From assembly GCF_000271845.1 (NCBI RefSeq), contig NZ_JH719395.1, positions 1,856,146-1,920,145 on the forward strand: a DNA stretch of 64,000 nucleotides, given 5' to 3'. Each line of letters begins with the position of its first letter. Positions within the stretch are counted from its first letter, which is position 1. Below are positions 56,493-64,000 of this stretch, in pieces. This DNA is from Rhizobium leguminosarum bv. trifolii WSM2297 (GTDB lineage: Bacteria; Pseudomonadota; Alphaproteobacteria; Rhizobiales; Rhizobiaceae). The notes beneath the pieces are model-generated. The model was not told the origin of the DNA. It made no database searches and worked only from the letters and a program-made list of their open reading frames with translations. A program made the position numbers and the translations under genes.

Positions 56493-57647
56493 TTACTCCG
56501 CCGGCATGCCGTGCGGGACGCGGAAAAGGCTCCGGTCCTGCGCACGTTTTTCCGGTCGATGGCGCGTCAGCGCCAGAATGAAGCCGGCGGTGACGCAGAT
56601 TGCCACCATCGACGAGCCGCCGTAGGAAATCAGCGGCAGCGTCATGCCCTTTGCCGGCAGCAGTTCGAGATTGACGCCGATATTGATGATCGACTGGATG
56701 CCCATCTGCAGCACCAGGCCGGCAACGGCGAAGCGGTTGAAGTCGTTGCGCTCGCGATAGGCATGCGAGAGCCCGCGCAGCACCAGCACGGTAAACAGCG
56801 CCACCAGCGCCATGCAGAAGACGATACCGAACTCCTCGGCCGCGACCGAGAAGATGAAATCGGTATGCGCATCCGGGATGATGCGCTTGACGATCCCCTC
56901 GCCCGGTCCCTGGCCGAACCAGCTGCCGCGGATGATCGCCTCGCGCGCCGTGTCGATCTGGAAAGTGTCGCCCTCGCCAGTCATGAACTTGTCTATTCGC
57001 AATGCGACGTGCGGGAAGACGTAATAGGCGCTGAGCAGGCCACCGGCGCCGCCGATGCCGAGCAGCATGATCCAGATCCATGGCATGCCGGCCATGAAGA
57101 ACATTCCGCCCCAGACAGCTGTCGTCAGGATCGTCTGGCCGAGGTCAGGCTGCGCGACGAGCAGGGCGGCGACGATGGCAAACAGGATGATGGCGAAGAG
57201 ATTGCCGGGAATTTCCGGCTGGCGCGCATGTTCGGCAAACAGCCAGGCGCAAACCACGACGAAGGCGGGCTTCATGAATTCCGACGGCTGGATGGAAAGG
57301 CCGGCGATCCAGATCCAGCGCCTGCCGCCCTTGACCTCCTGCCCGACGAACAGCACCAGCACCATCATCGCAAGCGAGATGATCAAGAGCAGGATCGCCG
57401 TTCGCCGCACCTGCCGCGGCGTCAGGAACGACAGTCCGAGCATGACGGAAATCGACGGGATCATGAAGGCCGCATGGCGCTTGACGAAGTGGAAGGGCTC
57501 GAGCCCGATGCGCTCGGCGACCGCTGGCGACGCCGCAAACGACAGCATGAAGCCGATGCCCATCAGGAAGATGAACATCGCCAGGAAGAAGCGGTCGATG
57601 GTCCAGAACCAATCGGCCAGAGGCCCACGTTCCGCGCGGCTTACCAT
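56493..57647 (-). CDS. ftsW: peptidoglycan glycosyltransferase FtsW
   Basis: 384 aa, SEDS family with about ten spans. The SEDS blocks are visible: WIWIAGLSIQPSEFMKPAFV, PDLGQTILTTAVWGGMFFMA, SVAAEEFGIVFCMALVALF and LPAKGMTLPLISYGGSSMVA. It polymerises septal glycan with FtsI (encoded at the right edge). It starts 1 nt after murD. Confidence 0.97.
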   Translation of the reverse strand: MVSRAERGPLADWFWTIDRFFLAMFIFLMGIGFMLSFAASPAVAERIGLEPFHFVKRHAAFMIPSISVMLGLSFLTPRQVRRTAILLLIISLAMMVLVLFVGQEVKGGRRWIWIAGLSIQPSEFMKPAFVVVCAWLFAEHARQPEIPGNLFAIILFAIVAALLVAQPDLGQTILTTAVWGGMFFMAGMPWIWIMLLGIGGAGGLLSAYYVFPHVALRIDKFMTGEGDTFQIDTAREAIIRGSWFGQGPGEGIVKRIIPDAHTDFIFSVAAEEFGIVFCMALVALFTVLVLRGLSHAYRERNDFNRFAVAGLVLQMGIQSIINIGVNLELLPAKGMTLPLISYGGSSMVAICVTAGFILALTRHRPEKRAQDRSLFRVPHGMPAE

Positions 57648-57648
57648 G

Positions 57649-59061
57649 TCATTTCTCTCCTGTTGCCGAACCGATCAGCATCGCAATTCCGTCAAGCGCT
57701 GCCACGTGTCCGACGAAGGCATCACCCCTGACTTCGAAATTCTTATACTGGTCGAAGCTTGCGCAAGCCGGGGATAACATCACGGCCGAAGAGCCGCTCT
57801 CGTCGCGCTCCGCATCGGCTGCCGCATGCACGACCGCGCGCTCCAGCGTGCCCGAAATCTCGTAAGGCACGGCCTCGCCGAGCGTTGCTGCAAATTCCGC
57901 CGCCGCCTCGCCGATCAGATAGGCCTTGGCGATGCGCGGAAAATAGGGAGCGAGCGTGGTGATGCCGCCTGCCTTCGGCAGGCCGCCGGCGATCCAGTAG
58001 ATGCGATCATAGCTCGAAAGGGCCGGCGCCGCAGCATCGGCGTTGGTCGCCTTGGAATCGTTGACGAAAACGACGCGGCCCCGCTGTCCCACCGGCTGCA
58101 TGCGATGCTTGAGGCCAGGAAACGAGACAAGGCCGCTGCGAATATCGTCCGCGGAAACCCCGACGGCAAGGCAGGCGGCGACAGCTGCTGCGGCGTTCTG
58201 CGCATTATGACTGCCGCGCAGCGTCTGGATGCCGTCGAGATCGGCGAAGGGCAGCACGGCGCCGCCGGCGGCCTGAACGAGCCTGGTGCCCTCGGCATAG
58301 ATGCCTGATGCCACCACGTTGCGGCGAGAGATACGGACCACCTTGACGCCTGCCCGCTCGACGCGGTCGGCAATCAAAGCCGAATGGCTGTCGTCGATGC
58401 CGACGATCGCCACATCGCTGCCGGCGACCAGCCGTTCCTTGATATCGGCATAATGCTGCATCGTGCCGTGACGGTCGAGATGATCGGGCGTCAGGTTGAG
58501 CAGGATGCCGGCAGACGGGTTCAGCGTCGGCGCCAGATCGATCTGATAGGAAGAGCATTCGACGACATAGTAACGTCCGGCCTTCGGGGGATCGAGCGTC
58601 AGCACCGCCGTGCCGATATTGCCGCCGAGCTGCGTGTCGTAGCCTGATGATTTCAGAATATGGGCGATCAGCGCCGTCGTCGTCGACTTGCCATTCGTGC
58701 CTGTGATGGCGATGAACGGGCAATCCGGCGCATGGGCGCGGCGCTCGCGCACGAAGAGCTCGACGTCGCCGACGATATCGACGCCGGCGGCGCGCGCAAG
58801 ATCAACGGTCCAGTGCGGTTTCGGATGGGTGAGCGGCACGCCGGGCGACAGCACGAACAGCGCCTGCTGGCTCCAGTCGATGGTGTGCAGATCCTCCGTC
58901 CTGATGCCTTCGGCGGAAGCCTTGGCGACGCTGTCCGGATTGTCGTCCCAGGCGGTCACATCGGCGCCGCCTGAAACCAGCGCCCGGGCGGTGGCGAGGC
59001 CGGAGCCGCCGAGCCCGAAGAGCGCGACCTTCCTGTCCTTGAGCGTCGTGACCGGGATCAT
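57649..59061 (-). CDS. murD: UDP-N-acetylmuramoylalanine--D-glutamate ligase
   Basis: 470 aa. N-terminal [21 protein letters not shown]-loop [39 protein letters not shown] and the C-terminal [20 protein letters not shown]. It adds D-Glu. Lies 7 nt after mraY. Confidence 0.97.
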   Translation of the reverse strand: MIPVTTLKDRKVALFGLGGSGLATARALVSGGADVTAWDDNPDSVAKASAEGIRTEDLHTIDWSQQALFVLSPGVPLTHPKPHWTVDLARAAGVDIVGDVELFVRERRAHAPDCPFIAITGTNGKSTTTALIAHILKSSGYDTQLGGNIGTAVLTLDPPKAGRYYVVECSSYQIDLAPTLNPSAGILLNLTPDHLDRHGTMQHYADIKERLVAGSDVAIVGIDDSHSALIADRVERAGVKVVRISRRNVVASGIYAEGTRLVQAAGGAVLPFADLDGIQTLRGSHNAQNAAAAVAACLAVGVSADDIRSGLVSFPGLKHRMQPVGQRGRVVFVNDSKATNADAAAPALSSYDRIYWIAGGLPKAGGITTLAPYFPRIAKAYLIGEAAAEFAATLGEAVPYEISGTLERAVVHAAADAERDESGSSAVMLSPACASFDQYKNFEVRGDAFVGHVAALDGIAMLIGSATGEK

Positions 59062-59068
59062 CGCCGCC

Positions 59069-60169
59069 TCACCTGAGCTTCAGCGTCGAGAGGCCGAGCA
59101 TGGCAAGGCCGACGGCGATGATCCAGAAGCGGATCACCACCTGGCTTTCGGTCCAGCCCTTTTTCTCGAAGTGATGATGGATCGGCGCCATCAGGAAGAC
59201 CCGCCGGCCGGTCATCTTGAAGAAGCCGACCTGGATGATGACCGAGAGCGTCTCCATGACGAAGAGGCCGCCGATGATCGCCATGACGATCTCGTGTTTG
59301 GTGGCGACGGCAACGGTGCCGATCGTGCCGCCGAGCGCGAGCGACCCGGTGTCGCCCATGAAGATGGCGGCCGGTGGCGCGTTGAACCAGAGAAAGCCGA
59401 GGCCGGCGCCGATGACGGCGCCGAGCACGACGGCGAGTTCGCCGGTGCCGGGCACGAAATTGATCTGCAGGTAGTTCGCAAACACCACATTGCCGGCGAG
59501 ATAGGCGATGACGCCGAAGGAGGCGGCGGCGATCATCACAGGCACGATGGCAAGCCCGTCGAGGCCGTCAGTCAGGTTGACCGCATTGCCGGCGCCGACG
59601 ATGACGAAGCCGCCGAAGACCACGAACATGATGCCGAGATTGATCATGAAGTCCTTGAAGAAAGGAAAGGCGATCGACGAGCCGAAGGTCGAGCCGGCAA
59701 CGCCCGAGGCAAGGGCGGTGCGCATCATGAAATAGACGGCGATGCCGGCGATGACGAATTCGATGCCGAGGCGCGCCTTGCCCGAGAAGCCCATATGGCT
59801 CTGCTTGGTCACCTTGAGATAGTCGTCGTAGAAGCCGATCGCGCCGAAGCCGAGCGTCACCAGCAAGGTGGCGACGACATAGACGTTGGAAAGATCGGCC
59901 CAGAGCAGCGATGCGCCGACGATGCCGGCAAGGATCATCAACCCGCCCATGGTCGGCGTGCCGGCCTTCTTGAAATGCGTCTGCGGCCCATCGGCGCGGA
60001 TCGGCTGGCCCTTGCCTTGCCGGATGCGCAGCGAATTGATGATCGTCGGCCCGAACAGGAAGACGATCAGGGCTGAGGTGAAGAGAGCGGCCCCTGTGCG
60101 GAAGGTAATATATCTGAACAGGTTCAGAAACTTGAAATATTCCGACAGTTCGACAAGCCAAATCAGCAT
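59069..60169 (-). CDS. mraY: phospho-N-acetylmuramoyl-pentapeptide transferase
   Basis: 366 aa with about ten spans. The catalytic aspartates are in [15 protein letters not shown] and [16 protein letters not shown] (Asp-Gly-Leu-Asp), and the His-rich loop is in [20 protein letters not shown]. It makes lipid I. Lies 22 nt after murF. Confidence 0.97.
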   Translation of the reverse strand: MLIWLVELSEYFKFLNLFRYITFRTGAALFTSALIVFLFGPTIINSLRIRQGKGQPIRADGPQTHFKKAGTPTMGGLMILAGIVGASLLWADLSNVYVVATLLVTLGFGAIGFYDDYLKVTKQSHMGFSGKARLGIEFVIAGIAVYFMMRTALASGVAGSTFGSSIAFPFFKDFMINLGIMFVVFGGFVIVGAGNAVNLTDGLDGLAIVPVMIAAASFGVIAYLAGNVVFANYLQINFVPGTGELAVVLGAVIGAGLGFLWFNAPPAAIFMGDTGSLALGGTIGTVAVATKHEIVMAIIGGLFVMETLSVIIQVGFFKMTGRRVFLMAPIHHHFEKKGWTESQVVIRFWIIAVGLAMLGLSTLKLR

Positions 60170-60191
60170 TCAGGGCCCCTTGTTTACCCGA

Positions 60192-61631
60192 TCAAAGTTC
60201 GCGTTGCGTGTCGGAAAATGGCGGGAACTTGTCAAGGAGCGCGGCGACGATCTTGCCGAAACCGATGCCCAGAGACGATTTCACCATCAACACGTCGCCC
60301 GGTGCGACCGAGTTCAATACATAATCCGTCAATTCGCCGGTGTTCGCGCGATACTCGACATGGACACTTTCCGGCAACGATTCCTTGAGCGCAGCCATCT
60401 CTGCGCCGGCGAGCCAGACATGGGCGATGCCGGCTGCAAGCAGCGGCACGGCGAGATCGGTATGGACCTTCTGCGCATAGTCGCCCATCTCCAGCATGTC
60501 GCCGAGCACGGCGATACGGCGTCCGCGGCCGGTCGGCTCGGAGGCGGCCAGCAGTGCGATCGCCGCGCGCATCGAAGCCGGATTGGCATTGTAGCTCTCG
60601 TCGATCAGCGTGAAGCTGTCCCTGCCGCTGCCGATGGAAAGCCGGTGACGCTTGCCCCTGCCCTTTTCCGGCTTCAGCGTCGCAAGCGCTTCGATCGCCT
60701 TTTCCATGTCGGCGCCGACGGTCTTGACGACCCCGAGTGCTGCGAGCGCATTTTCGGCAATATGGCGACCGGGCGCGCCGATCGCGACCTCCAGCGTCTC
60801 GCCGCCGATCGTCAGCCACAGCGTCGAATTTTCGTCCGAGCCGTTGAATTCCGCCAACCGGAATTCGGCCTTGGCATGCTGGCCGAAGGAATGGATATGC
60901 TCGATGCCGAGCGACTGGGCCGTGCGGTCGAGGAAATTGAACTGGTCATTGTCGCGGTTAAGCACGACATGGCCACCGGGCTCGAGCCCCTCGAAGATCT
61001 CCGCTTTGGCGGCGGCGATCTCCTTGATGTTCTTGAAATTGCCGAGATGTGCCGGCGCGATCGTCGTGATGATGGCGACATCCGGACGGATCATCTCAAC
61101 CAGCGGCCGGATCTCGCCCGGATGGTTCATCCCGACTTCGAAGACACCGTAATCCGTATCCTCAGGCATGCGCGCCAGCGTCAGCGGCACGCCCCAATGA
61201 TTGTTGAAGGAGGCGACGGAAGCGTGCACCTTGCCGGAGGGCGACAGCACATGCCGCAGCATCTCCTTGGTGGTGGTCTTGCCGACCGAACCGGTGACGG
61301 CGATGATCCTTGCCCGCGAGCGCTCGCGGGAAACCTGCCCCAAGCGACCGAGTGCAGCGAGCACGTCTTCGACGACGATCATCGGCACGGTCAGGCGGCC
61401 CATGGCGGGAAGCCTTGCCTCGCTGACGACCAGAAGGGAGGCGCCGTTTGCCATCGCCATCGATGCGTAATCATGGCCGTCGACACGGTCGCCTTTGATC
61501 GCGAAGAACGCTTCGCCTGGGCCAATCGAGCGGCTGTCGATGGAAATGCCGGTGATGCCTTCGGGCAGAGAGCCGAAGGGACGCCCCGCCATCGCTGCGA
61601 TCATGTCTTCGGTCGTCCAGAGCCAGCTCAA
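60192..61631 (-). CDS. murF: UDP-N-acetylmuramoyl-tripeptide--D-alanyl-D-alanine ligase
   Basis: 479 aa. N-terminal MurF domain ([20 protein letters not shown]), P-loop [39 protein letters not shown], and C-terminal [20 protein letters not shown]. It adds the D-Ala-D-Ala made by Ddl. Its ATG overlaps the murE stop by 4 nt. Confidence 0.97.
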   Translation of the reverse strand: MSWLWTTEDMIAAMAGRPFGSLPEGITGISIDSRSIGPGEAFFAIKGDRVDGHDYASMAMANGASLLVVSEARLPAMGRLTVPMIVVEDVLAALGRLGQVSRERSRARIIAVTGSVGKTTTKEMLRHVLSPSGKVHASVASFNNHWGVPLTLARMPEDTDYGVFEVGMNHPGEIRPLVEMIRPDVAIITTIAPAHLGNFKNIKEIAAAKAEIFEGLEPGGHVVLNRDNDQFNFLDRTAQSLGIEHIHSFGQHAKAEFRLAEFNGSDENSTLWLTIGGETLEVAIGAPGRHIAENALAALGVVKTVGADMEKAIEALATLKPEKGRGKRHRLSIGSGRDSFTLIDESYNANPASMRAAIALLAASEPTGRGRRIAVLGDMLEMGDYAQKVHTDLAVPLLAAGIAHVWLAGAEMAALKESLPESVHVEYRANTGELTDYVLNSVAPGDVLMVKSSLGIGFGKIVAALLDKFPPFSDTQREL

Positions 61632-63088
61632 GATTGCAGTTCCTCCAGGGCCTTGCGCACCTCCGCGTGATCGGAGAACGGCAGGGTAACGCTGCCGATC
61701 GTCTGCCCTTCCTCATGCCCCTTGCCGGCGACGATCAGCGTATCGCCGGATCTCAACATGCCGACAGCCTCGCGGATCGCCGTGGCGCGATCGGCAATTT
61801 CCGAAGCGCAAGGCGCCGCGGCCATGATCTCGGCGCGGATCGACGCCGGCTCCTCCGAGCGCGGATTATCGTCGGTGACGATGACGACATCGGCAAGGCG
61901 GCAGGCGATTTCGCCCATGATCGGTCGTTTGCCGCGATCACGATCGCCGCCACAGCCGAAGACGACGACGACGCGGCCGGTGGTGAAAGGCCTGACCGAG
62001 CCCAGCACGTTTTCCAGCGCATCCGGCTTGTGGGCGTAGTCGACATAGGCAAGTGCGCCGTCTTTCGTATGGCCGACCAGTTCAAGACGGCCGGACGCGC
62101 CGACGAGCTTCTCGAGTGCGGCCATCGCCACCTTGGCCGCAACGCCGGTCGACATGGCAAGCCCTGCCGCAACCAGCGCGTTGGCGACCTGGAAATCGCC
62201 GGCCAGCGGAATGTCCACCTCGAAGATCTCGCCGCCGATATGGATTTCGGCCGTCTGTTTGTGGCGGAAATGCTCGACGCGTTTCAGCGACAGGTAATCG
62301 CCCCTGCGCCCAACGGTGCGCACATCGTGACCGGCATCGGCCGCAGCCTTGATCGCCTCGGCCGACCACGGATCGTCAGCGAAGATCACCGCCGGCGACC
62401 CCTTCGGCAGCAGCGTATCGAATAACCGCATCTTGGCGGCCATATAGGCTTCGATCGTCGGATGATAATCCATGTGGTCACGGCCGAGATTGGTAAAGGC
62501 GGCGGCGGCAAGCTTGACGCCGTCGAGCCGGCTCTGGTCGAGGCCGTGGCTGGACGCCTCCATCGCCGCATGCGTGACACTTTCGCCGGCAAGTTCGGCC
62601 AGGAGCTTGTGCAGCGACACCGGATCGGGCGTCGTCAGCGAACCATATTCGTTGCGCGTCGGCGAGACGACACCTGTTGTGCCGATCATCGCCGCCGCAT
62701 GCCCCGCATGCGCCCAGATCTGCCGGGTGAAGGAGGCGACGGAGGTCTTTCCCGCCGTGCCGGTGACGGCGACCATCGTTTCGGGCTGTCTGCCGAAGAA
62801 GCGTGAAGCGGCGATCGAAAGGAAACGGCGCGGCTCCTTGACCGCAAGCACCGGGATGGAAGCTTCGACGGCCTGGGAGGCAATCGCGACGGCGGCACCT
62901 CGGCCGGCGGCATCGGCGATGAAGCCCGCACCATCGGCCTTGGTGCCGGCAACCGCGACGAAAGCATTGCCCGGCGCTACATGGCGGCTGTCCGAAGACA
63001 GGCCTGAAATATCAAGCCGGCCTGCAGGGCCTTCGAGCTGTGCTTCAATTTCCGGAAACAGTTCTCCGGCCAGATCTCGCAATTTCAT
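61628..63088 (-). CDS. murE: UDP-N-acetylmuramoyl-tripeptide synthetase (meso-DAP-adding)
   Basis: 486 aa. [21 protein letters not shown]-loop [19 protein letters not shown], and [20 protein letters not shown]. The DNPR motif ([13 protein letters not shown]) marks the meso-diaminopimelate-adding enzyme. The ATG at 63088 begins the family start [13 protein letters not shown]; the frame extends 20 codons upstream to an ATG at 63148, which is less likely. Confidence 0.96.
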   Translation of the reverse strand: MKLRDLAGELFPEIEAQLEGPAGRLDISGLSSDSRHVAPGNAFVAVAGTKADGAGFIADAAGRGAAVAIASQAVEASIPVLAVKEPRRFLSIAASRFFGRQPETMVAVTGTAGKTSVASFTRQIWAHAGHAAAMIGTTGVVSPTRNEYGSLTTPDPVSLHKLLAELAGESVTHAAMEASSHGLDQSRLDGVKLAAAAFTNLGRDHMDYHPTIEAYMAAKMRLFDTLLPKGSPAVIFADDPWSAEAIKAAADAGHDVRTVGRRGDYLSLKRVEHFRHKQTAEIHIGGEIFEVDIPLAGDFQVANALVAAGLAMSTGVAAKVAMAALEKLVGASGRLELVGHTKDGALAYVDYAHKPDALENVLGSVRPFTTGRVVVVFGCGGDRDRGKRPIMGEIACRLADVVIVTDDNPRSEEPASIRAEIMAAAPCASEIADRATAIREAVGMLRSGDTLIVAGKGHEEGQTIGSVTLPFSDHAEVRKALEELQS

Positions 63089-63154
63089 CGAATGCACTTT
63101 TCTCTCTTGAAGCCGGTCCACCCCTCGCGAATCGGCGTCGATATTCATTCACAC

Positions 63155-64000
63155 TCAATAAGACACCAGCAAGGCCGATCCGCCCTCCCCGAATTTCGGC
63201 TCGATGCCGAGAATGGGAGCCGCGCGGCTGATAATCTCGCGGGCGATCGGGCCCGCGGTACCGGCAGAGATCGTTCCGCCATATTGCTTCTCGCCGGTTT
63301 TCGGCTCGTCGCAGAAGGTGATCACGGCATATCGGGGATCGTTGATCGGGAATGCGGCAATGAAGGAGTTGAAGTTCAGGGTCGCGGAATAGCGGCCGTT
63401 TACCACCTTGTCGGCCGTACCGGTCTTGCTGCCGACGGCAAAGCCCGGCACGCGGGCGACGCGGCCCGATCCCTTGTATCCGTTGAAATCGAGCAGATAG
63501 CGGATTTCGTCGCTGGTCGTCTTTTTGATGACCTGCGTGGCGATCTCATCGGCCTGGTCGCGCGTGCGCGGCAGGAATGTCGGCTCGATCAGCTTGCCGC
63601 CGTTGACGAGAGCCGCGGCCGCCACCCCTGTCTGCAGTGCCGTCGTCGAGACGCCGTGGCCGAAGGAAATCGTGATCGAATTGATTTTCTTCCACACCCT
63701 CGGCTGACTTGGCATCTTCACCTCCGGCAGTTCGGTCTGCATCTTGGTCAGCAGGCCGAATTTGGTCAGATAGTCTTTCTGCGCATCGATGCCGACGATG
63801 TCGATGACGCGCGCCGTGCCGATATTCGACGAGTACTGGAAAATCTCAGGTACGGTCAGCCAACGGCGTTGCCCGTGGAAATCGTGGATGGTGAAGCCGC
63901 CGATATAGATCGATTTGCTGGCATCGAATGTGTCGGTCATCTTCACCTTGCCGCTGTCGAGCGCCATCGCCAGCGAAAAGGTCTTGAAGGTCGATCCCAT
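63155..64000 (-). CDS. ftsI: penicillin-binding protein FtsI (PBP3), C-terminal 281 residues; 5' end beyond the window
   Basis: The transpeptidase domain is entered at its active site: GSTFKTFSLAMAL holds the Ser-x-x-Lys motif, and SKTGTADKV is the KTG motif. GVAAAALVNGGKLIEP and SFIAAFPINDPRYAVITF are family blocks. The upstream half of the gene, including the membrane anchor, is outside the window; the ATG at 64000 is internal, not the start. It crosslinks septal peptidoglycan with FtsW. murE follows after 66 nt. Confidence 0.95.
   Translation of the reverse strand: MGSTFKTFSLAMALDSGKVKMTDTFDASKSIYIGGFTIHDFHGQRRWLTVPEIFQYSSNIGTARVIDIVGIDAQKDYLTKFGLLTKMQTELPEVKMPSQPRVWKKINSITISFGHGVSTTALQTGVAAAALVNGGKLIEPTFLPRTRDQADEIATQVIKKTTSDEIRYLLDFNGYKGSGRVARVPGFAVGSKTGTADKVVNGRYSATLNFNSFIAAFPINDPRYAVITFCDEPKTGEKQYGGTISAGTAGPIAREIISRAAPILGIEPKFGEGGSALLVSY

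Noticed and set aside
55479..57731. 750-aa plus-strand frame across murG and ftsW
   Set aside because: It spans two well-supported minus-strand genes and is rich in Arg/His/Gln, as expected of a shadow frame.
59886..61670. 594-aa plus-strand frame across mraY and murF
   Set aside because: Shadow of two conserved genes, with no recognisable domain.

Overview
The window is a G+C-rich chromosomal segment of an alphaproteobacterium, most likely Rhizobium sensu stricto (the R. etli / R. leguminosarum / R. phaseoli group). This rests on the dcw gene order, the FtsZ with a long proline/glutamine-rich linker, the flagellin type, alphaproteobacterial promoter-like motifs, and four intergenic repeats that look like the Rhizobium-specific intergenic mosaic elements (RIME). 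No tRNA, rRNA, CRISPR array, insertion sequence or prophage was seen. Most large secondary reading frames are high-G+C shadows on the opposite strand of real genes.

Layout. 1-7.8 kb: the start of an AsmA-family gene, a D-lactate dehydrogenase-like FAD oxidase, an aldo/keto reductase with a divergent LysR regulator, an AbrB-type membrane protein, and an AraC regulator divergent from a DUF2000 gene. 7.8-15.8 kb: an OmpA-type lipoprotein, repeat copy 1, an orphan flagellin, an RND efflux pump with its adaptor, and a membrane-tailed class III cyclase. 15.9-20.8 kb: the stress triad prkA-DUF444-spoVR behind a candidate EcfG-type promoter. 21-31.5 kb: a VOC protein, a UvrD/PcrA helicase, an EF-hand protein, nicotinamidase, a frameshifted GT-C-like membrane protein, DUF2164, AzlC/AzlD and aminopeptidase P. 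31.6-32.1 kb: a 57-codon gene followed by a probable small RNA with two anti-Shine-Dalgarno hairpin loops. 32.2-40.4 kb: prmA, a SCO protein, a decayed chemoreceptor beside an intact cheW, creA, an exonuclease, an acetyltransferase, ligA and a DUF6886-type gene, with repeat copies 2-4. 40.5-64 kb: recN, bamD, lpxC and the division/cell-wall cluster, all on the minus strand.

How the genes work together. The right-hand third is one peptidoglycan and division module. In transcription order it runs ftsI, murE, murF, mraY, murD, ftsW, murG, murC, murB, then ddl, ftsQ, ftsA, ftsZ, lpxC, bamD, recN. Most neighbours overlap by 4 nt or lie within 25 nt. The module is split between murB and ddl by about 3.5 kb holding aqpZ, an MHS-type transporter and an NAD-dependent epimerase; the last two point the other way.

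The most interesting locus is 31598-32069. A short basic ORF sits behind stacked promoter-like motifs. It is followed by a structured RNA whose first two hairpin loops are CU-rich anti-Shine-Dalgarno sequences and whose end is a textbook Rho-independent terminator. This resembles the alphaproteobacterial anti-SD small RNAs (alpha-r14 / 'cuckoo' / CcsR type, from memory), here next to a short ORF without an obvious DUF1127 signature.
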